A DNA stretch of 39,782 nucleotides from Embleya sp040605455. Lineage in GTDB: Bacteria; Actinomycetota; Actinomycetes; Streptomycetales; Streptomycetaceae. A program made the translations under genes and the position numbers. Position 1 is the first letter of the stretch. Each line of letters starts with the position of its first letter. Below are positions 8,401 to 15,340 of this stretch, piece by piece. A model generated the notes under the pieces. The model was not told the origin of the DNA and ran no database searches. It saw only the letters and a program-made list of their open reading frames with translations. The stretch lies in assembly GCF_040605455.1 (NCBI RefSeq), contig NZ_JBEXCV010000077.1, positions 1-39,782 on the forward strand. The letters are read 5' to 3'.

Positions 8401-10342
8401 TGGGGCCTTCGCCGGTGACCGGGAAGATCTCGTTCGGGCGCCCGGACCAGTACGCCTCCCAGTCGTATTCCTTGTTGTACCAGGCGACCAGGAGTTGTCC
8501 GTCCACGTAACGGAAGGCGGGGCGCTGCCACGAGATGCGTTCCTTGGGCAGGCGCAGCTCGTGTTCGAGCAGGATGCCTTCGGGGCCGACCACGACGGCG
8601 CGCTTGTCGGTGGAGAGCACCAGCGCGGGCCATGCCTCGTCGAGCCGGATGTCGCCCTTGCGGCCGAAACGTTCGACCGCCTCGTCCAGGGCGGGCCAGC
8701 CCAGCTCGTCGTAGACGCCGGCGCGCAGCGTGTCGGCCAGCAGCGCGACCGCGTCGAACGCGCGGACCCGGGTCACCACGTCCGGGGTCACCTCCAGGAC
8801 CACCTCGCGGAACTCGTTGAGCACCTTGAACTCGCGTTCGGCGTCGGGCAGCCCGGCCGCGGCGGTGACCTTGGCCCCCTGCTCGGTCAGCCAGTTCGCG
8901 AGCACGCCGCGCAGCACGGGATGCGCGGCGGTGGCCGCGTGGTGGGAGCTCTTGAGGTTGCCGATCGCCCGGTACAGCAGCGGGAGGTGGCGCTCGTCGG
9001 CGGCGATCGCGGCCAACTCGTGGCGGCCCGCGGCCTGGTCGCTCCACCACTCGTTGAGATCGAACGAGCCCATGGGGTCCGGGTCGGTCAGCGGTATGCC
9101 CTCGGTCAGGGCCACGTCGAGCAGGTCGACGTCCACGCCGGCATACCGGCCGTTGCCGCTGAACAGGCCGACCGGCACGGCCTCGGCGCGCAGCGCACCG
9201 GCCATCCGCGTGACCAGGTTCGCGGTGCGCTCGCTGCGCGGGCTGTACCGCCAGCCGCGTCGGCAGTGCGCGGCCCAGCGGGTGAGCCACTGCGCGCGGA
9301 TGCCGGCCGGGAGGTCGCCGTCGACCAGCAGGTCCAGCGCGCCGGCCTCGGCGAGCAGGTCGAGCCAGAAGTCGTCGAGTTCGGCGTCCGGGGTGGAGCC
9401 GCCGGGGGTGGGCAGGATCTCCAGCAGGCGGGCTTGGGTCTCGGGCTCGGCGGCGGCCAGGGTCGCCAGCGGCTTGCGGTTGACCTTCCAGAAGGACAGC
9501 GGAGCGCGGCCGATCGCCGGCGTGGCCAGCAGTTCGCGCAGCAGGGCGAACTCCTCGGCGGTGTGGTCGCCGCCGGCCGCGCGGATCAGCGCGCGGGCGT
9601 CCTCGGCCAGACCGGCGTACGGCGGCATGCCCGCGGTGCAGCGCTCGACCGCGAGTTGGCGGAACTGCACCCACGCCTGCGCGGGACCCAGCCGGACGGC
9701 CAGCGCCTTGGCGTGCTCCTTGAGCGCCTTGGCGGTCAGCGCGCCGGCGAAGGCGAACTCCAGGAAGACCGCACGCAGCCGCTCCTCCTCGATCGGCAGG
9801 TTGTGCACCCGCTCGGCCTCGCGGGCCTTGCCGAAGAAGGCGGACGCGTAGGTCTTGTTGTCGTGCTTGAGGAAGATCCGCGCGGCCTGCTCGTGGAAGG
9901 TGGGCAGGAAGTGCGGTACGGCCCGGCCCAGTCGCACGGCCAGTTCGCCGAAGCCGTCCTTGGCAGCGCCGGGCCTGGTCTTGGCCTGGCGGTCCAGCCG
10001 CTCGATGTCGCGGACCAGGGCCAGCGCGTGGTGTCCGTTGGCGGGGTCGTTGACCAGGGCCCAGGCCGGGAAGCCGAGCGCCTCGCGGCGCACCTGGCCG
10101 ACCTCGGGGGCGTCCGGTTCGCGGGTCAGGCCCAGGAAGCCGAGCGCCAGGTCCTCGGCCTCGCCCAGGGTCGCCGGGACCAGCCGCACGATCGGTCGGT
10201 TCTCGAACGCGGGGTGCAGGTAGGTGCGCACGGTGAGCGTGTCGATGTCGTCACCGGTGAGGGTGCCGACAGGCAGGATGCCGCCCGCGTCCAGCAGGCC
10301 GCGCGAGGTGTCGGGGGTGGTGCTCACGCCGGTGTTGTTCAT
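5456..10342 (-). CDS. Very large conserved protein of the DUF4132/MoxR/VWA locus (1628 aa)
   Basis: The start ATG (10342-10340, protein M-N-N-T-G-V) overlaps the stop of the upstream DUF4132 gene as ATGA. The open frame extends much further upstream, but that part lies antisense-offset to the DUF4132 gene and is Arg/Pro-rich, as expected of a spurious reading. I see no signal peptide, membrane segment, Walker motif or recognised catalytic signature. The protein is rich in Trp, Leu and Asp/Glu with helical character, suggesting a scaffold or repeat-built solenoid. Size and position match the giant uncharacterised proteins, often labelled DUF4132, that accompany MoxR/VWA/SWIM genes. It may be the conserved core or the client of the ATPase. 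The coding call is secure; the function is not known. Confidence 0.85.
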   Translation of the reverse strand: MNNTGVSTTPDTSRGLLDAGGILPVGTLTGDDIDTLTVRTYLHPAFENRPIVRLVPATLGEAEDLALGFLGLTREPDAPEVGQVRREALGFPAWALVNDPANGHHALALVRDIERLDRQAKTRPGAAKDGFGELAVRLGRAVPHFLPTFHEQAARIFLKHDNKTYASAFFGKAREAERVHNLPIEEERLRAVFLEFAFAGALTAKALKEHAKALAVRLGPAQAWVQFRQLAVERCTAGMPPYAGLAEDARALIRAAGGDHTAEEFALLRELLATPAIGRAPLSFWKVNRKPLATLAAAEPETQARLLEILPTPGGSTPDAELDDFWLDLLAEAGALDLLVDGDLPAGIRAQWLTRWAAHCRRGWRYSPRSERTANLVTRMAGALRAEAVPVGLFSGNGRYAGVDVDLLDVALTEGIPLTDPDPMGSFDLNEWWSDQAAGRHELAAIAADERHLPLLYRAIGNLKSSHHAATAAHPVLRGVLANWLTEQGAKVTAAAGLPDAEREFKVLNEFREVVLEVTPDVVTRVRAFDAVALLADTLRAGVYDELGWPALDEAVERFGRKGDIRLDEAWPALVLSTDKRAVVVGPEGILLEHELRLPKERISWQRPAFRYVDGQLLVAWYNKEYDWEAYWSGRPNEIFPVTGEGPNSGSDANSMLSLALPDGGRTTGGRPLYAGDTKLPPRRGVLTDGTTHWSLDFERSDRKWTEYDPATGIHGRASLPAPFAAAVADGGALIPDRCELLPLLPGLEQSPFGTDGKLLGRWVRIDGETITAGSVSGHTVSAPVRTRRHWDQTPLEVPIGALRLPGGAAPTAVMENGNVSLWSGDVLLGHCVGNGGGVELALGSRIVPPLAFWHALRPRDEAGSLALRAITHERAAALVTEVHADHERAMAEYTIAKKSSQKPSRPDTLRIDPVHRLLPELGHAGLVRCVAGLARDTARLVRRLHDFGTVTVKEQKARAVPTGPAHGQDAELSAALAGIAGTSRYSYYGTGQAAWNTVNHVTAVAAALARTDGPAEWTTEPDRLAASHLSWHELLDHRAAMLARALSPFTSEEHRASLLVALETLATGPLGTPAGTLRKVVLCEPTAKKGKDRKRQGRTMRRGDRTVFILDSRYHYGDKDHWIALDHDPSGRFEAIDGFTTHEDYRYVEPMSPERVAAVVHGIRAHGPVPWRPEAVSTLVEGTGLGRAEASVLLAGLTAGDLDKDQRAVLGLKAAEATNAREQLDRLDGIARAGVLGALIPERAEDVPSLWTTGHDLAAGCRAWDAAFGRVLRLPEEVAADARGISSAAFENVLTPESRKWITGTSTHTMDTKDGRLRASDAEAVPSGNVLHVTVSALAWLAYRLPYGDPLRAHLPHVLGLLRTRLADPGLVFDLDIEYAESGSTATRLREAVGLPATGGADPDGVLRIEDRFWLRPWYGESEFAEVRPAGFTGADDPWFDRLIALRGAANSTYLKSFRRILDPAFEELLRADGPPGIQQDPAYAVPDLVAEVAKTHGIGEDAAVLYLQLLALPDPTDRQVARWTGWKPARLKKARTELAGTDLVVEAKRSRAGRTLFLPGGWSALKNPALPLETWKEGLYAQPEHTAIVPDCPVPELFRRAWQRVLDGDAPGFEQLVTRTTRKGRR

Positions 10343-11205
10343 GCCGCGGCCTCCGTGGTCTCGATCGTGCGGCCCGCGTACAGCGCGGCGCCCATGCGCA
10401 TGCCTTCCGACCAGGCCACCGGTGGGACCCGGTCCAGGGTCAGCGTGCTGCCACCCTCGGTCCAGGACACCGTGCCCGTCTCGGTCGACTCGTAGCCGTC
10501 GTAGTCGCCCAGCCACATCCGGGCCTCGACCTCGCGGTCTCCGTCGAGCACCGCGCACACGGCCTGGCCGCCGCGCACCTGGTAGCCCAGCTGGGTGGCC
10601 CGGCCGATCAAGAAGCGCAACTGGTCGTAGCGCCCGCCGGAGAACTCCTCGACGCCGCTGCGGGTGCCGTCCAGGTCCGCGGGTCGGTGCCACACCTCGC
10701 GGTAGAGCTGCTGCACGCGCTGCTCGACCCCCAGTTCGACGGCGAACTCGCGCATGTCCTCCAGGTCCTCCAGCAGCACCGGGTGCGGGATCCGGATGGT
10801 CCGTGCGTCGAGGTAGACGGTGTCGCCGTCGGGGTCGACGATGCCGACGCCGCGCTCGGGGTCCGCGCCGCGTAGGAATCCGGCCACGTCGGCGCCGTCG
10901 GCGGTGACCACCAGGTCGCGCAGGACCCGTTGCCAGGAGGGATCCGGCCACACTCGGGAGAGCAGCGCGACCGGGACCGGGAGCGAGCCGATCATCCAGC
11001 GCTCGACCGCGTCCAGGCACGAACGGTCGTGCCGTTCCAGCCACTCGACGAGCTGTCGCAGGCCGACCACGGCCGGGTCCTCGGCGAGTTTCCCGGGCAC
11101 CGACTTCAGTTGCCGCCCCTTGGCATTGCGGCACACCACTTTGCCGTCCTGCAGGGCGACCTCATAGTCGCCCGCCCGGATCCATCCCACGATCGTTCCC
11201 TCCAT
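10339..11205 (-). CDS. DUF4132-type protein (288 aa), first gene of the operon
   Basis: I chose the ATG at 11205-11203 (M-E-G-T-I-V-G-W) because the conserved W-I-R-A-G-D-Y-E-V-A-L stretch begins right after it. A TTG at 11253 and an in-frame GTG would add up to 16 residues, and no strong Shine-Dalgarno decides between them. The C-terminal half carries W-S-E-G-M-R-M and Y-A-G-R motifs that I associate with actinobacterial DUF4132 proteins. It is probably cytoplasmic. DUF4132 is the domain of E. coli YehI, whose biochemical role is unresolved. The ATGA overlap with the next gene implies coupled expression, and the promoter should lie in 11206-11413. Confidence 0.75.
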   Translation of the reverse strand: MEGTIVGWIRAGDYEVALQDGKVVCRNAKGRQLKSVPGKLAEDPAVVGLRQLVEWLERHDRSCLDAVERWMIGSLPVPVALLSRVWPDPSWQRVLRDLVVTADGADVAGFLRGADPERGVGIVDPDGDTVYLDARTIRIPHPVLLEDLEDMREFAVELGVEQRVQQLYREVWHRPADLDGTRSGVEEFSGGRYDQLRFLIGRATQLGYQVRGGQAVCAVLDGDREVEARMWLGDYDGYESTETGTVSWTEGGSTLTLDRVPPVAWSEGMRMGAALYAGRTIETTEAAA

Positions 11206-11413
11206 GCTGTCCGCGAATGTCGGTGACACCCCGTCAAATGCCAAGCGGCACAAGGCGCTCGGCGCCGGTGACCAGGTTGGCGGGAACGTTAGCCGCCGAA
11301 TCCGACAGCGCCGTCACCCGACAGGATGAAACCCCGGGGGAAACTGCGGGTGATGGCCGAAAATCGCGCCCGACAGGCAAACTCGCGACGGCGGTTGCAC
11401 TAACTTCCGTGGA

Positions 11414-11710
11414 ATGACAGTGCCCGCCGTGCCCAGAGGTCTGCGCAGCCTGATTCCCGGCCCCGGGCCGGACGGGGATCCGATCGGCCCGGCCGGGCAG
11501 GCCACTCCCCCGCAGCCCTTCGAGCCGGCGCCGGTCGCGGCGCGAACGCGTTCGGTGCTGGACGGGCTGGCCCCGGTGACGGTGCCGCGCGCGGTCGTCG
11601 AAGCGACGGCGGAGGTACTGGGCGCGCTGGCCGCGACCGCCCCCGCGGAACTCGCGCAGGTGGCCCGGGAACTGGCCCTGCGGCTGCGTGCTGCCGACCA
11701 TCCGGGGTAA
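11414..11710 (+). CDS. Small hypothetical protein (98 aa)
   Basis: The ORF runs divergently from the DUF4132 gene. The first 45 residues are Pro/Gly-rich. The second half is strongly alpha-helical (Ala/Leu/Glu repeats ending A-L-R-L-R-A-A-D), suggesting a small helical or oligomerising protein. Codon third positions are G/C-rich, consistent with real coding, but no family is recognised. No spaced Shine-Dalgarno is present; GGA touches the ATG, and TAACTT at 11401-11406 could be a -10 element giving a leaderless mRNA. It could also be a chance ORF. Confidence 0.4.
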   Translation: MTVPAVPRGLRSLIPGPGPDGDPIGPAGQATPPQPFEPAPVAARTRSVLDGLAPVTVPRAVVEATAEVLGALAATAPAELAQVARELALRLRAADHPG

Positions 11711-11746
11711 TTTCGCCGGTCGCGGCCACTCGTTCGGCCATGTCGC

Positions 11747-11774
11747 CGTATCCGACGGCGCTTTGACGCGTTGT
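11747..11774 (+). promoter_or_regulatory. Candidate sigma-BldN promoter of the chaplin gene
   Basis: CGTATC (11747-11752), a 16-nt spacer, then CGTTGT (11769-11774). This matches 10 of 12 positions of the BldN consensus I recall from Streptomyces chaplin and rodlin promoters (CGTAAC-N16-CGTTGA). Transcription would start near 11781, about 48 nt before the chaplin ATG. Confidence 0.55.
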
Positions 11775-11780
11775 GCAGGA

Positions 11781-11799
11781 TCCACCCGCCGCGGGTGGA
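11781..11799. promoter_or_regulatory. Perfect 19-nt palindrome at the predicted chaplin transcription start
   Basis: TCCACCCGC-C-GCGGGTGGA has 9-nt arms around one base. It sits just downstream of the candidate BldN promoter and 29 nt before the chaplin start codon. It could be a repressor operator or a 5' mRNA hairpin; a one-base loop cannot form in RNA, so the innermost pairs would have to open. Confidence 0.5.
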
Positions 11800-11828
11800 A
11801 CTGTACGAACCGAAAGGACCGACACAAG

Positions 11829-12071
11829 ATGTCGCGTATCGCCAAGGCCGCCGTCCTGACCGCCACTGTGGGTGCCGCTCTCGCGGGCGCTGCCGGCCCC
11901 GCCATGGCCAGTTCCGACGCGGATGGCGCGGCCGTCGGCTCCCCCGGCGTGATCTCCGGCAACAACCTTCAGGCTCCGGTTCACATCCCGGTCAACCTCT
12001 GCGGCAACAGCTTCAACTTCCTCGCGGCAATCAACCCGACCTTCGGCAACACCTGCGTCAACGCCGGCTGA
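11829..12071 (+). CDS. Short chaplin (hydrophobic aerial-hypha surface protein)
   Basis: 80 residues. The ATG has AAAGGA 10 nt upstream. Residues 1-27 form a Sec signal peptide ending A-M-A. The mature part (53 aa) is one chaplin domain: G-S-P-G-V-I-S-G-N, then P-V-H-I-P-V-N-L-C58-G-N-S, ending N-P-T-F-G-N-T-C76-V-N. The two Cys form the conserved intramolecular disulfide. Chaplins self-assemble into amyloid-like fibres that lower surface tension and coat aerial hyphae and spores. This one has no LPxTG sorting signal, so it belongs to the short class (ChpD-H type) that is secreted and assembles with the long, wall-anchored chaplins. Expression is expected in aerial growth under BldN, in line with the promoter upstream. 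Confidence 0.95.
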   Translation: MSRIAKAAVLTATVGAALAGAAGPAMASSDADGAAVGSPGVISGNNLQAPVHIPVNLCGNSFNFLAAINPTFGNTCVNAG

Positions 12072-12082
12072 GAAGACGCCTC

Positions 12083-12122
12083 GGCCCCGCCCGGTGCGTT
12101 CTTCCGCGCATCGAGCGGGGCC
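12083..12122 (+). terminator. Hairpin after the chaplin gene
   Basis: GGCCCCGC (12083-12090) pairs perfectly with GCGGGGCC (12115-12122), starting 11 nt after the chaplin stop. The 24-nt loop and lack of a U-run make it a weak intrinsic terminator, as is common in high-GC actinomycetes. Confidence 0.45.
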
Positions 12123-12220
12123 TTGCCGTGTGTCACGCCGGGGCGGCGGGTCGCGTCGAGCCCGGCGCCCGACCCGCACCAGGTTTGGCGGCGGCGCGGC
12201 GGTGGGGTAGGGATGCGCGC

Positions 12221-12583
12221 ATGACATCCTTCGCCCTGCACCACGTACAACTGGCCATCCCGGCCGGCAGCGAGGACGCGTGCCGCGCTTTCTACCTCGG
12301 CGTGCTGGGGATGACCGAGGTCGCCAAGCCGCCGGTACTGGCCGCGCGCGGCGGCCTGTGGGTGCGCGCCGGCACACTGGAGATCCACCTCGGCGTCGAG
12401 GCCGACTTCCGGCCCGCGCGCAAGGCGCATCCCGGCATCCTGGTCTCCGACTTGGACGAGGTGATCGCCCGGCTCACCGCGAACGGCACCGAGGTCGTCC
12501 CCGACGGGGAGTTCCCCGGGCATCGTCGGTGCTACGCGCAGGACGCGGTGGGCAACCGGTTGGAATTCCTCCAGCCGCTGTGA
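12221..12583 (+). CDS. VOC (glyoxalase/bleomycin-resistance/dioxygenase fold) family protein
   Basis: 120 residues; the ATG follows GGGTAGGGA at good spacing. The sequence begins with F-A-L-H-H-V-Q-L-A-I-P and has the paired beta-alpha-beta-beta-beta modules of the vicinal oxygen chelate fold: about residues 3-56 and 66-118, with L-E-I-H-L at the end of module one and N-R-L-E-F-L at the end of module two. The H-x-V and E-I-H residues are plausible metal ligands. The substrate cannot be predicted; VOC proteins include lyases, isomerases and drug-binding proteins. It stands alone, converging on ridA with only 18 nt between stops, and is probably not functionally linked to it. Confidence 0.85.
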   Translation: MTSFALHHVQLAIPAGSEDACRAFYLGVLGMTEVAKPPVLAARGGLWVRAGTLEIHLGVEADFRPARKAHPGILVSDLDEVIARLTANGTEVVPDGEFPGHRRCYAQDAVGNRLEFLQPL

Positions 12584-12601
12584 CGACCGCGCCCGCCGAC
12601 G

Positions 12602-12982
12602 TCACGGGCGGCGGGCCACCACGTCGATCTCGACCAGGATGTTCATCAGGTCCGAGCCGACCGTCGTGCGTACCGGGTACGGCGCGGTGAAGTACTCCCG
12701 GTAGACCTCGTCGTAGCCGGCGAAGTCGCGCTTGAGGTGCTCCAGGTGGGTGGTCACCTTCACCACGTGGCCGAAGTCGAGACCGGCCTCGGCCAGCACG
12801 GCCTTGAGGTTGTCCAGTACCTGGCGGGTCTGGGTCGCCACGTCGTCGCCGACGGTCGCACCGGTCGCCGGGTCGATGGGGCCCATGCCCGCGGTGTAGA
12901 CGAAGTCGCCGGCGTCGATGCCCTGCGAGTACGTGCCACCGGGCTTTGGCGCGGCATCGGTGCGAATTTCCTTGTGAGTCAT
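12602..12982 (-). CDS. ridA: RidA-family enamine/imine deaminase
   Basis: 126 residues; AGGAAAG lies about 8 nt before the ATG. The YjgF/YER057c/UK114 fold is clear (T-Y-S-Q-G-I, F-V-Y-T-A-G, a helix with Q-V-L-D-N-L-K-A-V-L). The catalytic Arg105 in P-V-R-T-T-V-G is present, at the same number as in Salmonella RidA. RidA hydrolyses reactive 2-aminoacrylate-type enamines released by PLP dehydratases. Being last in an operon with a PLP deaminase and a keto-deoxy-sugar kinase suggests it speeds hydrolysis of the enamine formed from an amino-sugar acid. The 59-nt gap to the kinase gene is compatible with one transcript. Confidence 0.92.
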   Translation of the reverse strand: MTHKEIRTDAAPKPGGTYSQGIDAGDFVYTAGMGPIDPATGATVGDDVATQTRQVLDNLKAVLAEAGLDFGHVVKVTTHLEHLKRDFAGYDEVYREYFTAPYPVRTTVGSDLMNILVEIDVVARRP

Positions 12983-13041
12983 GGCGGTTCGCTTTCCTGA
13001 TCGAATTCTCGAATGTTGTGGACGGTACGTGTGCCGATGCT

Positions 13042-14016
13042 TCAGCGGGCGACGGCGTCGTCGTGCTGGAGCAGCCGCAGCTCGTCCCGGCGGGGCAGTC
13101 CCTCCCAGTCGCCGGGCACGGTGACCGCGAACGCGCCGGCCGCGGCCGCGGTGGCCACCCGGGCCGCCACCGATCCGCCCTCGACCAGCTCGGCGAGATA
13201 GCCGGCGGCGAACGCGTCGCCCGCGCCCACCGGGTCGACCGCGTCGACGCGGTGCAGCGGCACCTCGTGCACGCGGCCGTCGACAACCGCGACGGCGCCG
13301 CGCGAACCCTGCTTGAGCAGCACCTGGGTGGGGCCGAGCGCGCCGAGGTCGCGGGCGAGGTCGAGCACCGGGGTGTGTGCCGGTGCCTTGAGCACGAGGC
13401 GGGCCTCGTCCTCGGTGGCGAACAGGATGTCCGCACCGGCGGCCAGCGCGCGCAGTTCGGTCGCCGCGTCCTCGGCCGACCACAGCGCCTGCCGGTAGTT
13501 CAGGTCGAGCGAGACCGGTACGCCGGCCGCGTTCGCCTCGGCCACGGCCGCGCGCACCGCCGCGCGCGCGGTCGCCGACAGTGCGGGCGTGATACCGGTG
13601 ACGTGCAGGATCCGGGCGGAACGCACCAGCGCGGGGTCCACGTCCTCGGGGCACAGCCGGGAACCGGCGCTGCCCGCACGGTAGTAGCGCACGTCGGTGG
13701 CCGCGCTGGTCCGCCGGGCCTTGACCATCAGCCCGGTGGGCGCGTCCGGGTCGACCACCGCGCCGCGTGTGTCCAGCCCTTCGCCGCCGAGCACGGCCAG
13801 CACGAGCCGGCCGAACTCGTCGTCGCCGACCCGACCGATCCAGGCCGCCCGCCCACCCAGTCGGGTGATCCCGATCGCCAGGTTGGTCTCGGCCCCGCCG
13901 GTGGCGACGTCGAGCGTGCGGGCGTGCCGCAGCGGGCCGATGTGCGGCGCGGTGAGCAGCACCATCGTCTCGCCGAGCGTGACCACGTCCGGGGCTTCCC
14001 GGGGTTCGGCGGTCAT
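13042..14016 (-). CDS. PfkB-family kinase, 2-keto-3-deoxygluconate kinase type
   Basis: 324 residues from the ATG at 14016, which has GAGAGGA 6 nt upstream; an earlier in-frame ATG lacks this. Features: N-terminal G-E-T-M-V-L-L, G-G-A-E-T-N-L-A-I (40-48), Y-Y-R-A-G-S-A-G-S (111-119), D-L-N-Y-R-Q-A-L-W (171-179), and the PfkB signature D-P-V-G-A-G-D with catalytic Asp267. The Y-Y-R and D-L-N-Y-R motifs are the ones that bind the carboxylate of 2-keto-3-deoxygluconate (KDG) in KDG kinases, arguing against fructokinase or ribokinase. It would make KDPG from KDG and ATP in the cytoplasm. No KDPG aldolase is present in the window; it would have to be elsewhere in the genome. Substrate specificity is inferred. 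Confidence 0.85.
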   Translation of the reverse strand: MTAEPREAPDVVTLGETMVLLTAPHIGPLRHARTLDVATGGAETNLAIGITRLGGRAAWIGRVGDDEFGRLVLAVLGGEGLDTRGAVVDPDAPTGLMVKARRTSAATDVRYYRAGSAGSRLCPEDVDPALVRSARILHVTGITPALSATARAAVRAAVAEANAAGVPVSLDLNYRQALWSAEDAATELRALAAGADILFATEDEARLVLKAPAHTPVLDLARDLGALGPTQVLLKQGSRGAVAVVDGRVHEVPLHRVDAVDPVGAGDAFAAGYLAELVEGGSVAARVATAAAAGAFAVTVPGDWEGLPRRDELRLLQHDDAVAR

Positions 14017-14143
14017 GATGTCCTCTCGCCAGATTCGCGTCGTCGGTGGCATCGGATCGGGGATCGATCCGGGGATCGCTTCAAGATCGAGTCGGGCGGC
14101 GGATCCGGGGCCGGGTGCTCGGGGTTCGGGTCCGGCGACCGGC

Positions 14144-15340
14144 TCAGAAGTGGGTGTTCAGCACATCCACGACGCGGTGGTCGTCGTCCACCACCGGCAC
14201 CGCGCGCCACTTGTCGAAGGCCGTACAGGGATGCGAGATCCCCAGGCAGACCAGCTCGCCGGGGGCCATCGTGCTGTCGCCGAGGTCGACGTAGGCGTGC
14301 TGGTCGTCGAGCTTGACCACGCGTGCCGGCCCCGCTTCGCGCAGTGTCCCGTCCAGCGCGCGCACCCGCAACGGGATCGGCAGGTCCTGGTCGAAGGGCA
14401 CGTCGCGGCGACCCGCGCCGAGCACGGCCAGCCCCGGCTCGGGCGCGGAGACCACCTGCGCCCACACCTCCAGAGCGCCCGCGAGCGAGCCCTCCTCGGG
14501 GTGCCGCACGAACGGCGTCACGCGGGCGTACAGGCCGTCGTCGTGCGAGACGTAGGCACCGCTGCGCAGGATGATCGTGCGGTCCGCGAGCGGCTTGCCG
14601 TCCGGCGCGAGCACGTCCACGACCGCGTCGAACCACGCGCTGCCGCCCGCCGAGACGATCGGCGTGCCGGGTACCAGGTCGGCGATCTCGTCGGCCAGGT
14701 CCGCCAGTTCGCGCAACCACCCGGACACCGCCGCGGCGTCGGGCAGGCCACCCTCGTAGCCGGCCACACCCGCCACGGTCAGCCCCGGCACCGCAGCCGC
14801 GGCCCGGGCCAGTTCGACACCCTCGGCGGTACCGCGGCAGCCGGTCCGCCCACCCGTGCGGCCCAGCTCGATCAGTACCGACAACTTCCCGCCGGGCACC
14901 GCCGCCAGCGCCCGGGCGGCCACCTCCACACCGGCCTGCGAGTCCACGTAGAACAGCAGGTCGGGCCGGGTGGCGGCCCAGCGCAGCACCTTCTCGTCCA
15001 AGACCTCGTTGGCGAGGACGATCCGCGGCACCTTGAACCGGTGTGCGGCCAGTGCCTGGTTCGCGGTCGCCACGGTGATCCCCCAGGCGCCCGCCGCCAG
15101 TTGCTCGGCGAACAACTCGGGCGCCATGGTGGTCTTGCCGTGCGGCGCGAACAGCACGCCGTGGCGCGCGGTGTACTCGGCCATCGTGGCCACGTTCGCG
15201 AGCAGCGCGGACTTGCGCGCGACCATCACCGGCCACGTGAACGGCCCGTCGAACAGGCTGTGTTCGGCGGCGCCGAGTTCGTCGTCGGTGAGTTCCTCAT
15301 ACGGCAGCCAGGTGCCTTTGGTGTACGAGTCGAGGGTCAT
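14144..15340 (-). CDS. Zn/PLP fold-III amino acid (or aminosugar acid) deaminase, D-serine dehydratase-like
   Basis: 398 residues; the ATG overlaps the IclR stop as ATGA. The N-terminal alanine-racemase-type barrel carries the PLP lysine at K69 (A-P-H-G-K-T-T-M). The C-terminal domain has H370-P-C372, the H-x-C zinc site of eukaryotic-type D-serine dehydratase (DSD1). D-threonine aldolases and D-3-hydroxyaspartate dehydratases share this fold. With a KDG-type kinase and RidA next to it, the likely reaction is elimination of ammonia from D-glucosaminate (2-amino-2-deoxygluconate) to give KDG via an enamine. A general D-amino-acid deaminase remains the alternative. The 127 nt after this gene contain a GGATCGATCC palindrome (14061-14070) but no convincing terminator. 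Confidence 0.87.
   Translation of the reverse strand: MTLDSYTKGTWLPYEELTDDELGAAEHSLFDGPFTWPVMVARKSALLANVATMAEYTARHGVLFAPHGKTTMAPELFAEQLAAGAWGITVATANQALAAHRFKVPRIVLANEVLDEKVLRWAATRPDLLFYVDSQAGVEVAARALAAVPGGKLSVLIELGRTGGRTGCRGTAEGVELARAAAAVPGLTVAGVAGYEGGLPDAAAVSGWLRELADLADEIADLVPGTPIVSAGGSAWFDAVVDVLAPDGKPLADRTIILRSGAYVSHDDGLYARVTPFVRHPEEGSLAGALEVWAQVVSAPEPGLAVLGAGRRDVPFDQDLPIPLRVRALDGTLREAGPARVVKLDDQHAYVDLGDSTMAPGELVCLGISHPCTAFDKWRAVPVVDDDHRVVDVLNTHF

Noticed and set aside
458..10495. Very long open frames on the plus strand opposite the MoxR/VWA operon (one of about 1100 codons)
   Set aside because: They are mirror images of highly biased codons. They are Arg/Gly/Pro/Gln/Val-rich, have no ribosome-binding site or motif, and the minus-strand genes have clear domains and overlapping starts and stops.
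11203..11413. Specific -35/-10 promoter for the DUF4132 operon
   Set aside because: TTGACG and TAACGT-like hexamers exist but not at a convincing spacing, so I did not annotate one.
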